Source: Pavlovales sp. CCMP2436
Lineage: Eukaryota > Haptophyta > Pavlovophyceae > Pavlovales
DNA length: 30,227 nucleotides
Reading direction: 5' to 3'
Assembly: GCA_026770615.1 (NCBI GenBank)
Contig: MU631354.1
Location: 1,007-31,233 of the forward strand
Under the pieces are notes generated by a model. That model made no database searches. It was not told the DNA's origin and saw only the letters and a list, made by a program, of their open reading frames with translations. This document shows positions 18,078-28,219 of this stretch, piece by piece (position 1 is the stretch's first letter; each line of letters starts with the position of its first letter). Position numbers and translations under genes: made by a program.

Positions 18078-21000
18078 TTATGTTATTGGTTTTGTTGGAC
18101 GTATATACGTCGCAAGTACTTTGTATTCCTTATCGTCATTTAAAATTCGGTTGCTAATCGGTTAGACGTCACAGATTTTCGCCACATCTTGATGTTGGTA
18201 AATGATGCTCCAGACGTATAATTTCCAATAATGTTAATAGGTTTGGTTAATTGAACTGAAGCACTATTTTCATTGATATATACCGCTAATAATCTCGTTT
18301 TCGATTTAGTGAAATCAAATCTTGTCACCCCAGATAAAACATATTCCAACCCATATCGAATAGGTTTACCTATGTCACCCCATATTTCAACCCAACACAT
18401 TTTCATTGATAAAACATATTCCATATTGTCAATCGAGAGATAGTCCAACCCAGTGCTCGTGTTCAGTGTATGAATATCACAATTAACGCTCGTCGTCCCA
18501 GAAATATTTTGAAAATCAAATGATAAACCTCTTATGAAATCGAATTTGCTAGGCATCGGGCTATCTAAAATTGTCGCAAAACCAATGCTAAGAATAGATC
18601 GTATGAATATGGCGCTATACCGTCGTTGATGTAAATGTATGATAAGCTGTAATCCTTCACATCAAATCGATTCAAATTCCGTTGTGAAAATTGTACGTTA
18701 GCGTTATTATTAATCTCAAACTCGATCGATTGTAAATACGTCGTATTCGAAAATATTACCGCGTTTGTTGAGGTGGTTGGAGACGGTTTTGAACGATATC
18801 GTATAGTGAGGTTAAACTTCTTTTGAACCATGAAATTGGAGTTATTGAAATAGCCGTCAAATCTATTGGATCTGTTCACAATGTATTCTGGTTGCTAATC
18901 AATGAAGCTCTGATAAGTACCTTGTTATAGCTATTCAATTTTAAGATATGCGTTATTGATCGTTTGAATTCTGAAATCGATGTTATTGTATTGTGTCTGC
19001 TTAACGATCGATAATGTCATCGGTGGATCAATCGCATCTAAACGCCCGTTTACAATATCGCCTGATGTTATTGTATCGTTTAACCATATTTATATATTCG
19101 ATAAATATGGGCTGTCTGTATAGATACCGTATATTCTAAATTTAGACCAATCACTAGAACTCCATCCCCAATCGAATCTACTAATATCTTGACCACTATC
19201 TAATAACGACGTCGATATTCCGTCAACCGGATCAACCGATGACGAACTAGAAATTTGTATGGTTATATTTGCCCATTTCGTAACGCTTAGAATTCCTTTA
19301 GGATATGTATGAAACTGACTATAATTTCCATTGGGTTCGCAAAAAGAGAAATTGAAATCGATCATTATTTATAATTCTAAAATTTATACCACTCCCGGTT
19401 GTGTTAATAGAAGAAGTTGCGTAATTAGTATTTATTAACGTTCCTATCGCATATACAGAAGAACTTTAATTTGTAGTTGTTTGAAAAAGCCTTACGTCAA
19501 AGCTCATCGTAAAACCCAAGCCTTTAGCAGAAATTGCTATTATAGGTCTAATACCATCAAAGTTTGTGTAAAAGCACTCAAATCGCCTTTTCTTAACCAT
19601 TGCTTCCCGTCAATATCGCGAGTATCGTGCCTGATAAGTGCTTAGCATTTCCTGAAGTGTCTAAATTGTCGTATAAAATATATTTGCAAAATGGAGTCTC
19701 TAATGCTAGCGCCAAATCATCGATTTGTGTCTCATGTAATGTAGGTTTTAGGAAAATCTTCATATAAGACAAATACAATGCGTTTGAATATATTTGTAAT
19801 AAATTGGTTGTTGTTTGTAGGATGTAAATAATCTCAATGTAGTTACTATGGCTCCTGGTGTTATGTTTGTTTGTAATATTTGATCGATATAAAATTTGAC
19901 TTCTCCATAATCGGATATAAGTATATCATATCTATGCCATATATTTGTATCGATATTTTCTAAAGTGAAAGTACGTCTAAAACTTCCCAAACGTGAAAAT
20001 CTCAATCGTATATTTGTCGAATTCACTAAAACACTGACACCCTCACATTTATTTTCCGTGTTATTATTACCAGTAATAAAATAACCACCTATTTAGACAA
20101 ATTTACATTCGTTGTACCACTGTTATATTTCAAATCAAATGAAATTCCTACACTAGTGTTTAATTATACCCCTCCGAAAATTGTATGTTGGATATTTGAA
20201 GGATACAATAACGTTTCGATCATACCGTCATCGAATTGAACATATGATTTGTCTGTCAGAGTTTCATATCTGTAAATTTCTTCATTTGACCCAACGTACT
20301 TGAGGTAACTATCTCTTCCAGATGAGTCCATATTATTAAGAAAGAGATATTCTCCCCAACCACTAGCTACTCTATTTACTACTGGTTCGACTGTCAAATT
20401 CACAATGGTTCCGAATAGTATTTGTTTCGAAAATTGTAAACGTGAAGTGTACAAAGCCAAATTACGATTTGTGATGAACCCTTTGTACACTTTGTATGGT
20501 TGAGCATAATCTACTTCTGAAAACTTGAGATTGCTAACGACCGGTATACCGCTTTTAGATGTAAGAGCTTTAATTTGCACCTCAATATCTGGTAGGTTCG
20601 GACTCGATATTATGCCTGTAAAATTTGCTTCACTTAAATTTGCTTTTAATAATAGCTTATTGCTATAACTTGTTATGCTTTCTTTCAAAGAAATACCATC
20701 GTTCAATGCTAAAGCATACACATCAGTTGTTAGCGATCGATCGTTCAAATTTGTGATATAAGAATCAAATCTGATCTTCGAAGTATTTACATTGCTGTTA
20801 AATCATATGAAATCGGTTTGATTTGTTTTTAGTCAAATATTGCTAGATATTACAATACTATATAAATTATAATCGGTAGTATTGACTTTTAATAAATATT
20901 ATTTGATAAATTGTTAATTTCTGTATTATAGCGAGCATTCAAAGTATTTACATTGCTGTATAATAATATAATATCACTACTGTTTGCTTTTAGTAAAATA

Positions 21001-22589
21001 TTGCTAGAAACATTTACATTGCTTGAGTTGTAATCGGTAGTATTGACTTTTAATGCGATATTACTAGAATTCAATAATACCGTCGAATCGTAACGAACAT
21101 TTGAAGAGCTTATAACATTGCTTAGATTTATAAAATCAGTGATGTTTGTTTTCAAATTTAGGATAGCATCTGTTTCTGTTTTCGTGTAACGATTTTGAAA
21201 ACTAAAAGTAGCATCGTTTTATATTTATCGAAAGATATCACATTCAGTTTCAGTGGTAGAGAAACGGTATTTATAGCAGTTATTGCTGAGGCATTTGTAG
21301 CTACTAGAACGTTTGTCAATAATATCGAATTTGAATTATTACCACTTTAAGGTTGTGTAGATATTGCTAAATTGCTTGTATATGTTATATTAGAATTGGT
21401 TTCTATAAGTTTAGAATCGAATCAAATATATCTGCTTTTAAAGCTAACCGGGTATCGACATCCTGCTTGTTATAGGTCTCCCACCTGTAAAAAACATTTG
21501 CTAAATAGCTTTTTATCGATATTGGAATTGATTTGTATTATTTCATCATCGTAACGAATATTTGAGCTATTCACGTTACTATTTAATAATATAAATTCAG
21601 TATTGCTTGTTTTCAAATTTACAATAGCATCTGTTTCTGCTTTTGTATATCTATTTCATTTGGAAACTAATAGTAGCTATAACTATCAAACGATATCACA
21701 TTCAGTTCAATGGTAGAGAAACGGTATTTATAGCAGTTATTACTGCGGCATTTGAACCGACTAATTTTTTTGTCAATACTATAGAATTAGAATTATTACC
21801 ACTTTGGAGTTGTGCAAATACAAGTAATTATTTGTATTTGTAATATTGGAATTAATTTCTAAAATCTTAGTGTTATAATTAGAAATATTTACTTTCAAAG
21901 CTAAACTCGTATCAATGCTTTGACGATTATATGTTGAGATTTTGGATATATATCTGACGTATCTGATTTCAATCGAATTGTTTGGACAAGACCTAGATTA
22001 TAATCGCTTGTATTCAATTTTGACCCAATATTTGAAGTATTACTTCCAACAACGTTTGACAAATTTATGAAGTCTTGATCGTTAACAACTGAATTATTTG
22101 TATTTTGTGGTCTATTTTGTAATTCAAAACATTTCTTGTCGAATCGTATGTTTGAACTGTTAACATTATTTTCCAGAATAATAAATTCACTGTTATTTGG
22201 TTTGAATGATAATTTGAAATCTATATCGACTGAATCCATTGTTTAATTGATATTAGAATTGACTTGAATTAAACCAATATCGTAATCAGATATATTCAAT
22301 TTTAGATCGACGTTTGAATTGGCACTTATCAACGATAAATTCAAATAGAAATTTCATTGTTTATTAGCGTTTTTATATCTGTCGTTATTTCAAAATTAAT
22401 CGTATCTTTTGTTTTTGCTAATTCAGAATCGACATACAAGTAGATATCATTGTTTGAGTTTGTCTGACTGATATGCGATAGTGATACTATTTATTGAAAT
22501 GCTATTAAATCGAATTCGAAATTTTTCAGATCTAACAAGTCATTTATTTATTTCAATTTTTGGTTAAGCTCTTCTCCGATAACAGACAT
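18078..22589 (-). pseudogene. large viral fibre/adhesin gene: SN/LK repeat stalk and LamG-like heads
   Basis: Read downward from an ATG at 22,589 (MSVIGEELNQKLK then an early TAA) to a probable end near 18,078, about 4.5 kb. The first 1.8 kb is a stalk of repeats of the type LSNVISSSNVRYDSTVLL and NIALKVNTTDYNSSNVNV, recurring in several frames. From 20,748 to 20,164 a frame of about 194 codons is intact, with KLLLKANLSEANFTG at its start. Distal parts carry at least four beta-sandwich patterns typical of LamG/concanavalin domains: NIDTNIWHRYDILISDYGEV (about 19,960), the frames at 19,365-19,090 and 18,879-18,565, and the last at 18,556-18,140 with NIKMWRKS. Fibres of this kind mediate host attachment. 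Numerous stops and indels make it inactive as read. Confidence 0.6.
21151..22070. repeat. ~460-bp imperfect tandem duplication inside the fibre stalk
   Basis: Blocks at 21,151-21,611 and from 21,612 share ttcaaattta, atagcatctgtttctg, tggtagagaaacggtattta and gaattattaccacttt in the same order, 461 bp apart. The second unit fades near 22,070. This is coding-repeat growth above the level of the short SN/LK motif. Confidence 0.75.
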
Positions 22590-22721
22590 GGTTATAGTAT
22601 AGATATATTTTAAAATATCTGTCTATAGTATATATGTTTCGTGTAAAAAAGAAATCGTTATTTGGGTCTATTTTAAACAAGAATGGTCGATTTGGATCAT
22701 TTTCAAACTGATCATCGAAAC

Positions 22722-22741
22722 AACCGGTTAAACAACCGGTT
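22722..22741. promoter_or_regulatory. paired aaccggtt palindromes between divergent fibre and lipase genes
   Basis: The perfect 8-bp palindrome aaccggtt occurs at 22,722-22,729 and 22,734-22,741, 12 bp apart, ending 13 bases before the lipase ATG and lying upstream of the fibre ATG at 22,589. The arrangement is compatible with a dimer-binding site in a shared promoter region. That role is inference only. Confidence 0.35.
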
Positions 22742-22753
22742 TTATACAACGTC

Positions 22754-23332
22754 ATGGTTAATCTTTTGTTAGAAAACGTACGTATGTTTTTACAAGGATC
22801 ATACTCTGACCAACAAGCAGAAATAAAAATGAGAGAATATGGTTATATTTTTGATTCAGAAATTTCAAAGATTAGGACCAGAGTATGGGTAAAGGATGGT
22901 AGATCTCTAAAATGATAAAGAGGATCTATCGATATTATTGAAGATATTCTAGTAAGCGATGTGCTATTCTTGTTTAATATAACACAATTCGATCCGAGAT
23001 ATTATGAAGCTCTTAGAATAACTAAAAATGCACAAATGAAATACAGACAATCAGCAGATCACGCGGGACACTCACTTGGAGGAAATTTATGTGAGTTGGT
23101 TGCGTCTCCAAAATCTTGGGTATTGACGTATAATAAAGGGACATCACCTTATTACTTTTTAAAACCTATGAACACACGACAGACTGATATACGAACGAAA
23201 GGAGATTTGATTAGTCTAATGTCAAAATTCCAAGATAGAAATGTTATAACAGTCGAGAACAATTTAGGAAGCGGTTTGTTTGCACCTCATCAAATAGATA
23301 ATTTAAAGAATGCCTCACTTGCATACCATTAA
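22754..23332 (+). pseudogene. class-3-type lipase (alpha/beta hydrolase), viral
   Basis: From the ATG at 22,754 the frame runs 192 codons to 23,332 but has two adjacent stops, TGA TAA, at 22,913-22,918. The lipase signature is clear. RGSIDIIEDILVSD follows the stops, matching the strand after the oxyanion region. GHSLGGNL at about codon 105 gives the nucleophile Ser in GxSxG. GDLIS at codon 150 supplies the candidate Asp, and APHQIDNL at codon 178 the candidate His, in the order and spacing of class-3 lipases. It would hydrolyse ester bonds of lipids, perhaps during entry or exit. It is divergent from the fibre gene, and its end overlaps the end of the penton-like gene by 18 bases. Confidence 0.7.
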
Positions 23333-24110
23333 AGCTATCGAAAAGGCATTATACATTTGGATTAGATTAAACAATTCGTCTACGATTTTCAGAGAGATTT
23401 TATTGATGCTATTTTTCGATAAAGGCAGACGAACGAAGGGCTCGATAAACGGGATGAAATTACCATACGCACAATTAACTGATAACCCGCATAGAATTTG
23501 CTTTGAAGCGGTAGGCGTACTATCCATGGAGATATCAACATCTAAGCTGTTTTCTGAGCAGATATATACCATTTTTGGGAAATTTAAATCGAAAGTGCCT
23601 TTCATTAATACGGCATTGAAAGTATTTGTAGCACTCGGTGGTACGAGAAATCGTTCGTTAGAAATACCAAGGCGTAATGCGAGCTCAGTATTTTCTATAA
23701 TAATTGTCGAGTTTATGGGAGAAAATGCAGATATTATTCGATCTGTTCGAGAGTTGTTAAACGAAGGTAATGGTCGATCGACTGATGAAGCAGTCCCAGT
23801 CTGGCGTTGTGCGCTCGTCACTGAATTGAAGGCAGCTATAACCTCATCAATATTACTGTAATACCGTTTGGGGATTGTGATAGTGTACAAGGTTGTTGTT
23901 TCGTGACTGAACGTGAACATCAATACATTGCCTCTGTTCGATTTGTTTTCAAAATGACGAGACATTTGGAGACTATGTACCTGAATTTCGAGATCAGCTA
24001 TAGCATTGTTCTGTGGTAATATCGATCTATCAAGGATCCAGTCGAACAATCATTTTCACTATCGATATTATCAGCACTTTGAGTATTCAAAAAAATAGGG
24101 TACGAAACAT
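23315..24110 (-). pseudogene. penton-like minor capsid protein
   Basis: An open frame of about 244 codons runs from 24,049 to 23,315. The likely N-terminus lies upstream in another frame (FLNTQSADNIDSEND, about 24,107-24,060), so at least one shift is present. The central and distal parts have the beta-rich pattern of single-jelly-roll penton proteins of polinton-like viruses and virophages: YTITIPKRYYSNIDEVIAAF (an insertion-strand then helix pattern), ALRLGIS, and ending INKISLKIVDELFNLI, the strand that typically closes this family. The position between fibre/lipase and packaging ATPase genes supports a morphogenetic role. It would form the capsid vertices and hold the fibres. The assignment rests on pattern and neighbours, not on a search. 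Confidence 0.55.
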
Positions 24111-24250
24111 TCTACAATATGAACACATTTAACATCTTTAAAAAACATCTGTTATCTTTTGACGAATTCAAGTATTAGATACTCTGAATCGAATCGCTGT
24201 CAATCGGACAACATGGTATTTAGTATTTCCAATTATGTTCAATATTAAAA

Positions 24251-24442
24251 CTACTTTTGATTCTGTGATAAAATTATTAATTTGTACCGAATTAGTATTG
24301 ATATAATAACCGGCTTGTGTACCCTGATGTCATTACGTCTTCTGGTGTTAATGGCTCTGGTGTTAATGGTTCTTGGACCAACTACTGGTGCAACTACTGG
24401 TGCTGCTGGTGCTACTTGTTCAACTCTTCTAAGACTTATCAT
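24251..24442 (-). CDS. small Ala/Pro/Val-rich protein, unknown
   Basis: An ATG at 24,442 opens 63 codons: MISLRRVEQVAPAAPVVAPV, then two TRAINTRR-like repeats, a basic stretch and a hydrophobic segment near the end (VIISILI). It lies between the packaging ATPase and the penton-like gene on the same strand. The pattern of a basic region with an Ala/Pro hinge could suit a small virion or core protein. I do not recognise it, and it may be the remnant of a longer gene. Confidence 0.35.
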   Translation of the reverse strand: MISLRRVEQVAPAAPVVAPVVGPRTINTRAINTRRRNDIRVHKPVIISILIRYKLIILSQNQK

Positions 24443-24460
24443 TAATTGATGTGGCTAAGA

Positions 24461-25485
24461 CTACTCGTTTATTTGTTCGTGGGTCGAGTTTTTCCAATAA
24501 TTCAGAACGTTTACAGGAAATATCAAATAGTTTTTGTGTAACAGAAAATTTATGAAACAGAATCGCGGGTCATGAAACGGCGTTTCATGAAAATTTTCTG
24601 TTACATAAAAACTGTTTGGTATTTCCTGTAAAAGTTCTGAATTATTTGTATATTTACCTGTGTTATATACCTTATCGTTTTTTCCAACGAATTTCACATT
24701 AGTATTGCCGTTATAAGGTTTACAGTCCTTTGTTTTGAAGTAATATTTCTTATTTTCAATATAATCGGCAAATTTCTCGTTCATCTGTATTATAGAAACA
24801 TTATATTTCATTCTCAATTTGCTAAATTTCTTATAGACGTTTGTGTTTGAATCTATAAACATGAATTGATGTCGTTCACTACCGCTTGGAAATATGTAAT
24901 TCTAATATTTTTCAAAATCCTGTTTAGACATACCTATCTCGTCTGTAATTGATTCAATCTCACGTCTGTTCGACGGTTTGGTAAAATCCAATTACCAATA
25001 TTCTTCCGAATACTCAAAGGTATGCTACGAAATGTCTGTGTTAAGAATATGATACTCATTTTTTGATAACGTCTGTTTGCTATCCAACGAACGAATATTT
25101 TTTTAAGTTCTACCTTTTTTAGATTTGCCATAAAGTCGTCAATAATTACGAGAGAATTTTTACCATCTTCTCGCGTTTCGTCAATTTCCATCTGAACCTC
25201 ATTGAGAGTTTGTAAATCCATTTCGTGGATGGTTTTCCAACGAAGAAAACGATGCTTGTGGTTGGAAAAGAAATACTTTGTCAAAAACATTTTTTATATT
25301 TGGGGGTTACTCTGTGTGATAAACGATATTAGTAGAGATGTCTTACCAGATCCCGGAGGCTCGCACATAGCCATAGAAAACGATGAATCGGGCAAGGGAC
25401 TGGATATTTGACTGTGTAATATATTGTCCACTGAAAATTTTGGTATTTCGATATAAATCTCATTTGGTTCCTCGACGATTGACAT
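24461..25485 (-). pseudogene. A32/FtsK-type genome-packaging ATPase
   Basis: The start ATG is at 25,485. Residues 42-50 read EPPGSGKTS, a Walker A motif. The frame breaks at 25,294. A second frame (25,290-24,934) carries NSLVIIDDFMANL, the hydrophobic Walker B with its acidic pair, followed by MSIIFLTQTFRSIPLSIRKN, the sensor region typical of viral packaging ATPases (a Gln after the strand and an IRKN-type helix). A further shift near 24,980 separates the C-terminal part. The next frame (24,862-24,461) begins FIDSNTNVYKKFSKLRM, as in the C-terminal strand of these ATPases, and then extends with no recognised domain. It would pump viral DNA into the preformed capsid. Both main shifts lie at A-runs. 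A palindromic insert (24,496-24,646) changes the far C-terminus. Confidence 0.75.
24496..24646. repeat. ~150-bp imperfect palindrome (foldback element)
   Basis: The left arm (24,496 to about 24,556) and right arm (about 24,582 to 24,646) are reverse complements with few mismatches. Arms start with aataattcagaac on each outer end and share tttacaggaaata, gtttttgtgtaacagaaaat or close variants. The centre contains catgaaacggcgtttcatg, nearly palindromic itself. The right half may have arisen by inverted duplication of the ATPase tail, or the whole may be a foldback MITE. Confidence 0.8.
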
Positions 25486-25563
25486 AATTTTTATAATGTG
25501 ATGATGTTATAATAAATGTTCGAAGAATGTTGCTGTCTTATCTCTAGGTGTATAATATCTGAG

Positions 25564-25905
25564 CTACTGCCTTACAATTTGAGGTTCTTGGATGATTGGT
25601 TCTTCGATTGCTTCTTCTTCTTCTTTTACTGTTAGTCTAGATACCAGACTTGCTTTCAAATCTAAGATTTTGTTGCATAGAACGTCTTGATTTTTTTCCA
25701 CTTCGGAGGATTCCTTTTTTTTATCTTTCAATTGTTTGTTACGTATGTTTCGATTGATAGTAACTTTATCCCATACAGCCTTTTGTGCTGGCGTTTTTTC
25801 TCGCCTGATTTTAATTGGTTTTTCGATATCTTCGATCGGTAGCTCCTCAGGGCTTGTTGAAATTTCAGCTGAAACTGTATCATTATCTTCAGCAATTATA
25901 TACAT
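25564..25905 (-). CDS. charged Lys/Glu-rich small viral protein
   Basis: An uninterrupted frame of 113 codons starts at an ATG at 25,905. After an acidic N-terminus comes KIRREKTPAQKAVWDKVTIN, then a Lys-rich segment (RNKQLKDKKKESSEVEKNQ) and a Glu-rich C-terminus. The pattern of a basic helix after a KTPAQK-like turn resembles small DNA-associated or coiled-coil proteins that often neighbour the packaging ATPase in polinton-like viruses and virophages. I give no family name. It is one of the few undamaged frames of the element. It is divergent from the plus-strand ORF at 25,943 with only 37 bases between. Confidence 0.5.
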   Translation of the reverse strand: MYIIAEDNDTVSAEISTSPEELPIEDIEKPIKIRREKTPAQKAVWDKVTINRNIRNKQLKDKKKESSEVEKNQDVLCNKILDLKASLVSRLTVKEEEEAIEEPIIQEPQIVRQ

Positions 25906-25942
25906 ATGTTAAGCCCAGAAAATAAAATTTTACCGACCGAAG
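25906..25942. promoter_or_regulatory. 37-bp divergent intergenic region
   Basis: The whole space between the ATGs at 25,905 (minus) and 25,943 (plus) is 37 bases and includes aaaataaaattttacc. If both ORFs are expressed, their promoters must overlap here or lie within the genes. Confidence 0.35.
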
Positions 25943-26119
25943 ATGAATCTCATTAGTAAATTATTGACTGATTATTTAATTAACAAAGAAATTGATGAAG
26001 AAATTGTGTCTAATTTTCTTCAAATTAATCCTCGTATTGTATTTGATTATGGAAGTGTTACGCATGTTGAACGTTTATATCCCAAACTGCCAGATGAAGC
26101 ATATCAAGTCATGGCTTAA
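25943..26119 (+). CDS. 58-residue viral ORF, unknown
   Basis: The ATG at 25,943 opens an intact frame ending TAA at 26,117-26,119: MNLISKLLTDYLINKEIDEE, then a segment with FLQINPRIVFDYG and ending YPKLPDEAYQVMA. It heads the plus-strand group that leads to the major capsid gene. No membrane segment or motif is recognised. Its small size and intact state are consistent with a real small gene, but its function is unknown. Confidence 0.45.
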   Translation: MNLISKLLTDYLINKEIDEEIVSNFLQINPRIVFDYGSVTHVERLYPKLPDEAYQVMA

Positions 26120-26142
26120 TTTTCCTCAACGAAGAGAAGAAA

Positions 26143-26361
26143 ATGTTCGGGTCAGTAGCAAATAAATCCGGTAAATTTGGGAGTGTCTCGAAAAAAAACA
26201 CGTTTGGTACAGAAATAAAAAATATATATCCAAAGGCCTTAGTGCCGCGTCTTATATGGCGGATATGGGGAGTGTTGTGAAGCCTGAATTGGCTGACGTT
26301 TCTAAGTTAGCACGTGGTGTAAAAAAAGTTGTAGGTACCGGTGGGATTGAAAAAACCGATT
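26143..26361 (+). pseudogene. small frameshifted ORF before the capsid gene
   Basis: The ATG at 26,143 opens MFGSVANKSGKFGSVSKKNT and stops near 26,278. Another frame (about 26,245-26,361) reads ASYMADMGSVVKPELADVSK, then GVKKVVGTGG and ends at TAA. Gly/Lys/Val-rich small proteins placed directly before the major capsid gene occur in related viruses, but I cannot name this one. The single shift lies in or near the A-run at 26,190-26,220. Confidence 0.35.
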
Positions 26362-26413
26362 AAAAAAACCTTTATAAATGAATCTTTTCTCACTCATAGA
26401 TATGAAGTAAATT

Positions 26414-27905
26414 ATGGAAGAAGTACTAGTTAATGAGATCGATTTAAGCAAAACCGTTGAGATGGGCGCCCCGGCAAAATACAAGAAATTATCCTTATAC
26501 CCAAGAACCGGTACAGTCAATGTACCCGGCAATACAGTTATAGAATTCGTTATCCCTTCATCGCCAAAAGGTCATTACTTCAAAAATGAGCAGAGCTATC
26601 TACAATTCCGAATTAACAATACATCTGCGGTCCCGTTCATTATTGATTCATCTGCTATGAGCATTTTGGGTAAAGTCGAGGTTTTTTTCGGTGGGACTCG
26701 TTTGTCTAAAGCCCCCGAGATTGGTATGTTTGGTGCTATTTTGTGACATCATACAGTATTGGCTGACGATCGCTCAACTAATTGGAACGCTGCTGGCACA
26801 ATCATACCGACGATCACATCTGGTACTCCAACCGCAGCGACTTTACAAGCAGATTCAGCCTCAAGTGTGTTTTCTCGTCGTGGTCAGACTATTGCTGCCG
26901 GTGGGTTTTTAAACGTAGCTATTTCAATCTGTGCCGGTATCCTATCCCCACAGGGCATGATGAAAAACCTTCCATCATCTCAACTCAAAGGCAACCTTAT
27001 CCTCACTATCACAACAAGTGCCTTACCACGATTGGGTAGAATTGCCAGTGGCGTTCTATCAGTCGCAAATGCTGAGGCGCAAATTACTATCAGCAAGGTT
27101 ATGCTCTATGCTGGATGTCGATGGTAGAGCATAACTCTTAAACTGTTATATAACTCTTAAGGTTATGCTCTATGCTGGATGTTCTATTTATAACTGCCCA
27201 ATGCTCTATGAATAGCTCCTATTTATAAATGCTCTATGCTGGATGTCGATGGTAGAGTGGATGAAGCTATTTATAAATCTCTTAAAAACCAGACGTTCAC
27301 TATCCCATGTACTGATATCAGGCGCCATTGTCAGACGATCACTGCTTGACAGAATAGTATTCCTGCTCGTTTTAAATCTGTCAAGCAAATATTCTGCGTG
27401 CTTTCTCGTCTATCAACATCGACTAACGTTCATACTATTGCGTCCGTGAACTCTACATCATCTTTTGCGTCAGCAGCGGGTGAATTTGTTCCGATCAATT
27501 CTAGCGGTATGAATGGTGCGTCTTCGACATTCGTTAACGGTGATGGCTATTTTAACGCTGCTGGTCAAGTTGTCGGTGGTATCACAGTGGGTGGTGAAAA
27601 TTACGGTATTGTAACAGATCCACGCGCTGAAGGTCGATTCGAATTAATGAAAGCTTTCAACAAATTGAATAGCTCTGATCAGTCTTCTAGTGTCACTGAA
27701 AAGCAGTTCCTTGAAGAGTCGTACGTTATTGGCATGTCGCTTGAACGGAGCCGATCAAGTCTTCTACGATGGTATCGAATTTTCGAATGCGGAAAGTGTA
27801 CAATTGGAGGTGGACGGTAATTTCCCTAATTGCGTAGCTAATATTTTCCTTATTTATAATAAAGTTCTGACTATCCAGGAAGGTCTCATGAGCTACAAAG
27901 AGTAG
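26414..27905 (+). pseudogene. major capsid protein candidate (double jelly roll type)
   Basis: The ATG at 26,414 starts MEEVLVNEIDLSKTVEMGAP. The N-terminal part holds NTVIEFVIPSSPKGHYF and SYLQFRINNTS, the beta-strand pair that opens the first jelly roll in polinton-like virus capsid proteins, then MSILGKVEVFFGGTRL. A shift near 26,744 moves the frame to 26,759-27,127, with FLNVAISICAGILSPQGMMK. A scrambled short-repeat insertion (about 27,121-27,240) follows. The distal part (27,398-27,820, then 27,690-27,905) ends VANIFLIYNKVLTIQEGLM. Without the insertion the length is about 450 residues, usual for the smaller members. The protein would form the hexagonal capsomers. The gene ends 4 bases from the RING gene on the opposite strand. 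The family is inferred from pattern and neighbours (ATPase, penton). Confidence 0.65.
27097..27263. repeat. scrambled duplication insert inside the capsid gene
   Basis: The motif atgctctatgctggatgt occurs at 27,101, 27,163 and 27,229, and cgatggtagag follows the first and third copies. ctatttataaat also recurs (about 27,219 and 27,268). The copies are not a clean tandem array, and the extra ~120 bases introduce stops into the capsid frame. The pattern fits local template switching. Confidence 0.8.
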
Positions 27906-27909
27906 GTTT

Positions 27910-28147
27910 TTAGATAGAACAAATGTTTGCGCGACAGAATGGACACGGGATATGTTTTTCTTCATCTTGTTCTTTAGGATCAATACTAAACATCTATAGC
28001 ACAAATCTTTCTTACAGCATGGTGTATTGGTGCCTGTTATGTTCAAACAAACTCCACGGTATTCAATCGATCATTTGACGTTTTGAAGATCCTTGAAAGC
28101 TAATATTAGACTATCGCAGTTATATTCGTTTAATTGTTATGTTCCAT
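27910..28147 (-). pseudogene. RING-finger-like protein
   Basis: Read downward from an ATG at 28,147. After an early shift and a TGA, the frame reads RGVCLNITGTNTPCCKKDLC followed by YRCL. After one more single-base shift, the adjacent frame gives HIPCPFCRANICSI and TAA at 27,910-27,912. The order of Cys residues, ending CPFCRA, is that of RING domains, which act in ubiquitin transfer. Small RING proteins are common in DNA viruses, where they may alter host ubiquitin pathways; no target can be named here. It converges on the capsid gene with 4 bases between. The shift lies in a short T-run. Confidence 0.6.
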
Positions 28148-28219
28148 GGTACGTCAATTTCAAATTGTCTTAATATAAAATAGATTTTGGCACAATTTTT
28201 TTAATGGTTTATCAATTAT

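Noticed and set aside
23310..23861. 183-codon plus-strand ORF
   Set aside because: It is the reverse of the penton-like gene, which has the better beta-strand pattern and protein-like composition.
24461..24862. Separate gene of 133 codons
   Set aside because: Its first residues continue the ATPase C-terminal strand pattern directly after a frameshift, so I treat it as the ATPase tail.
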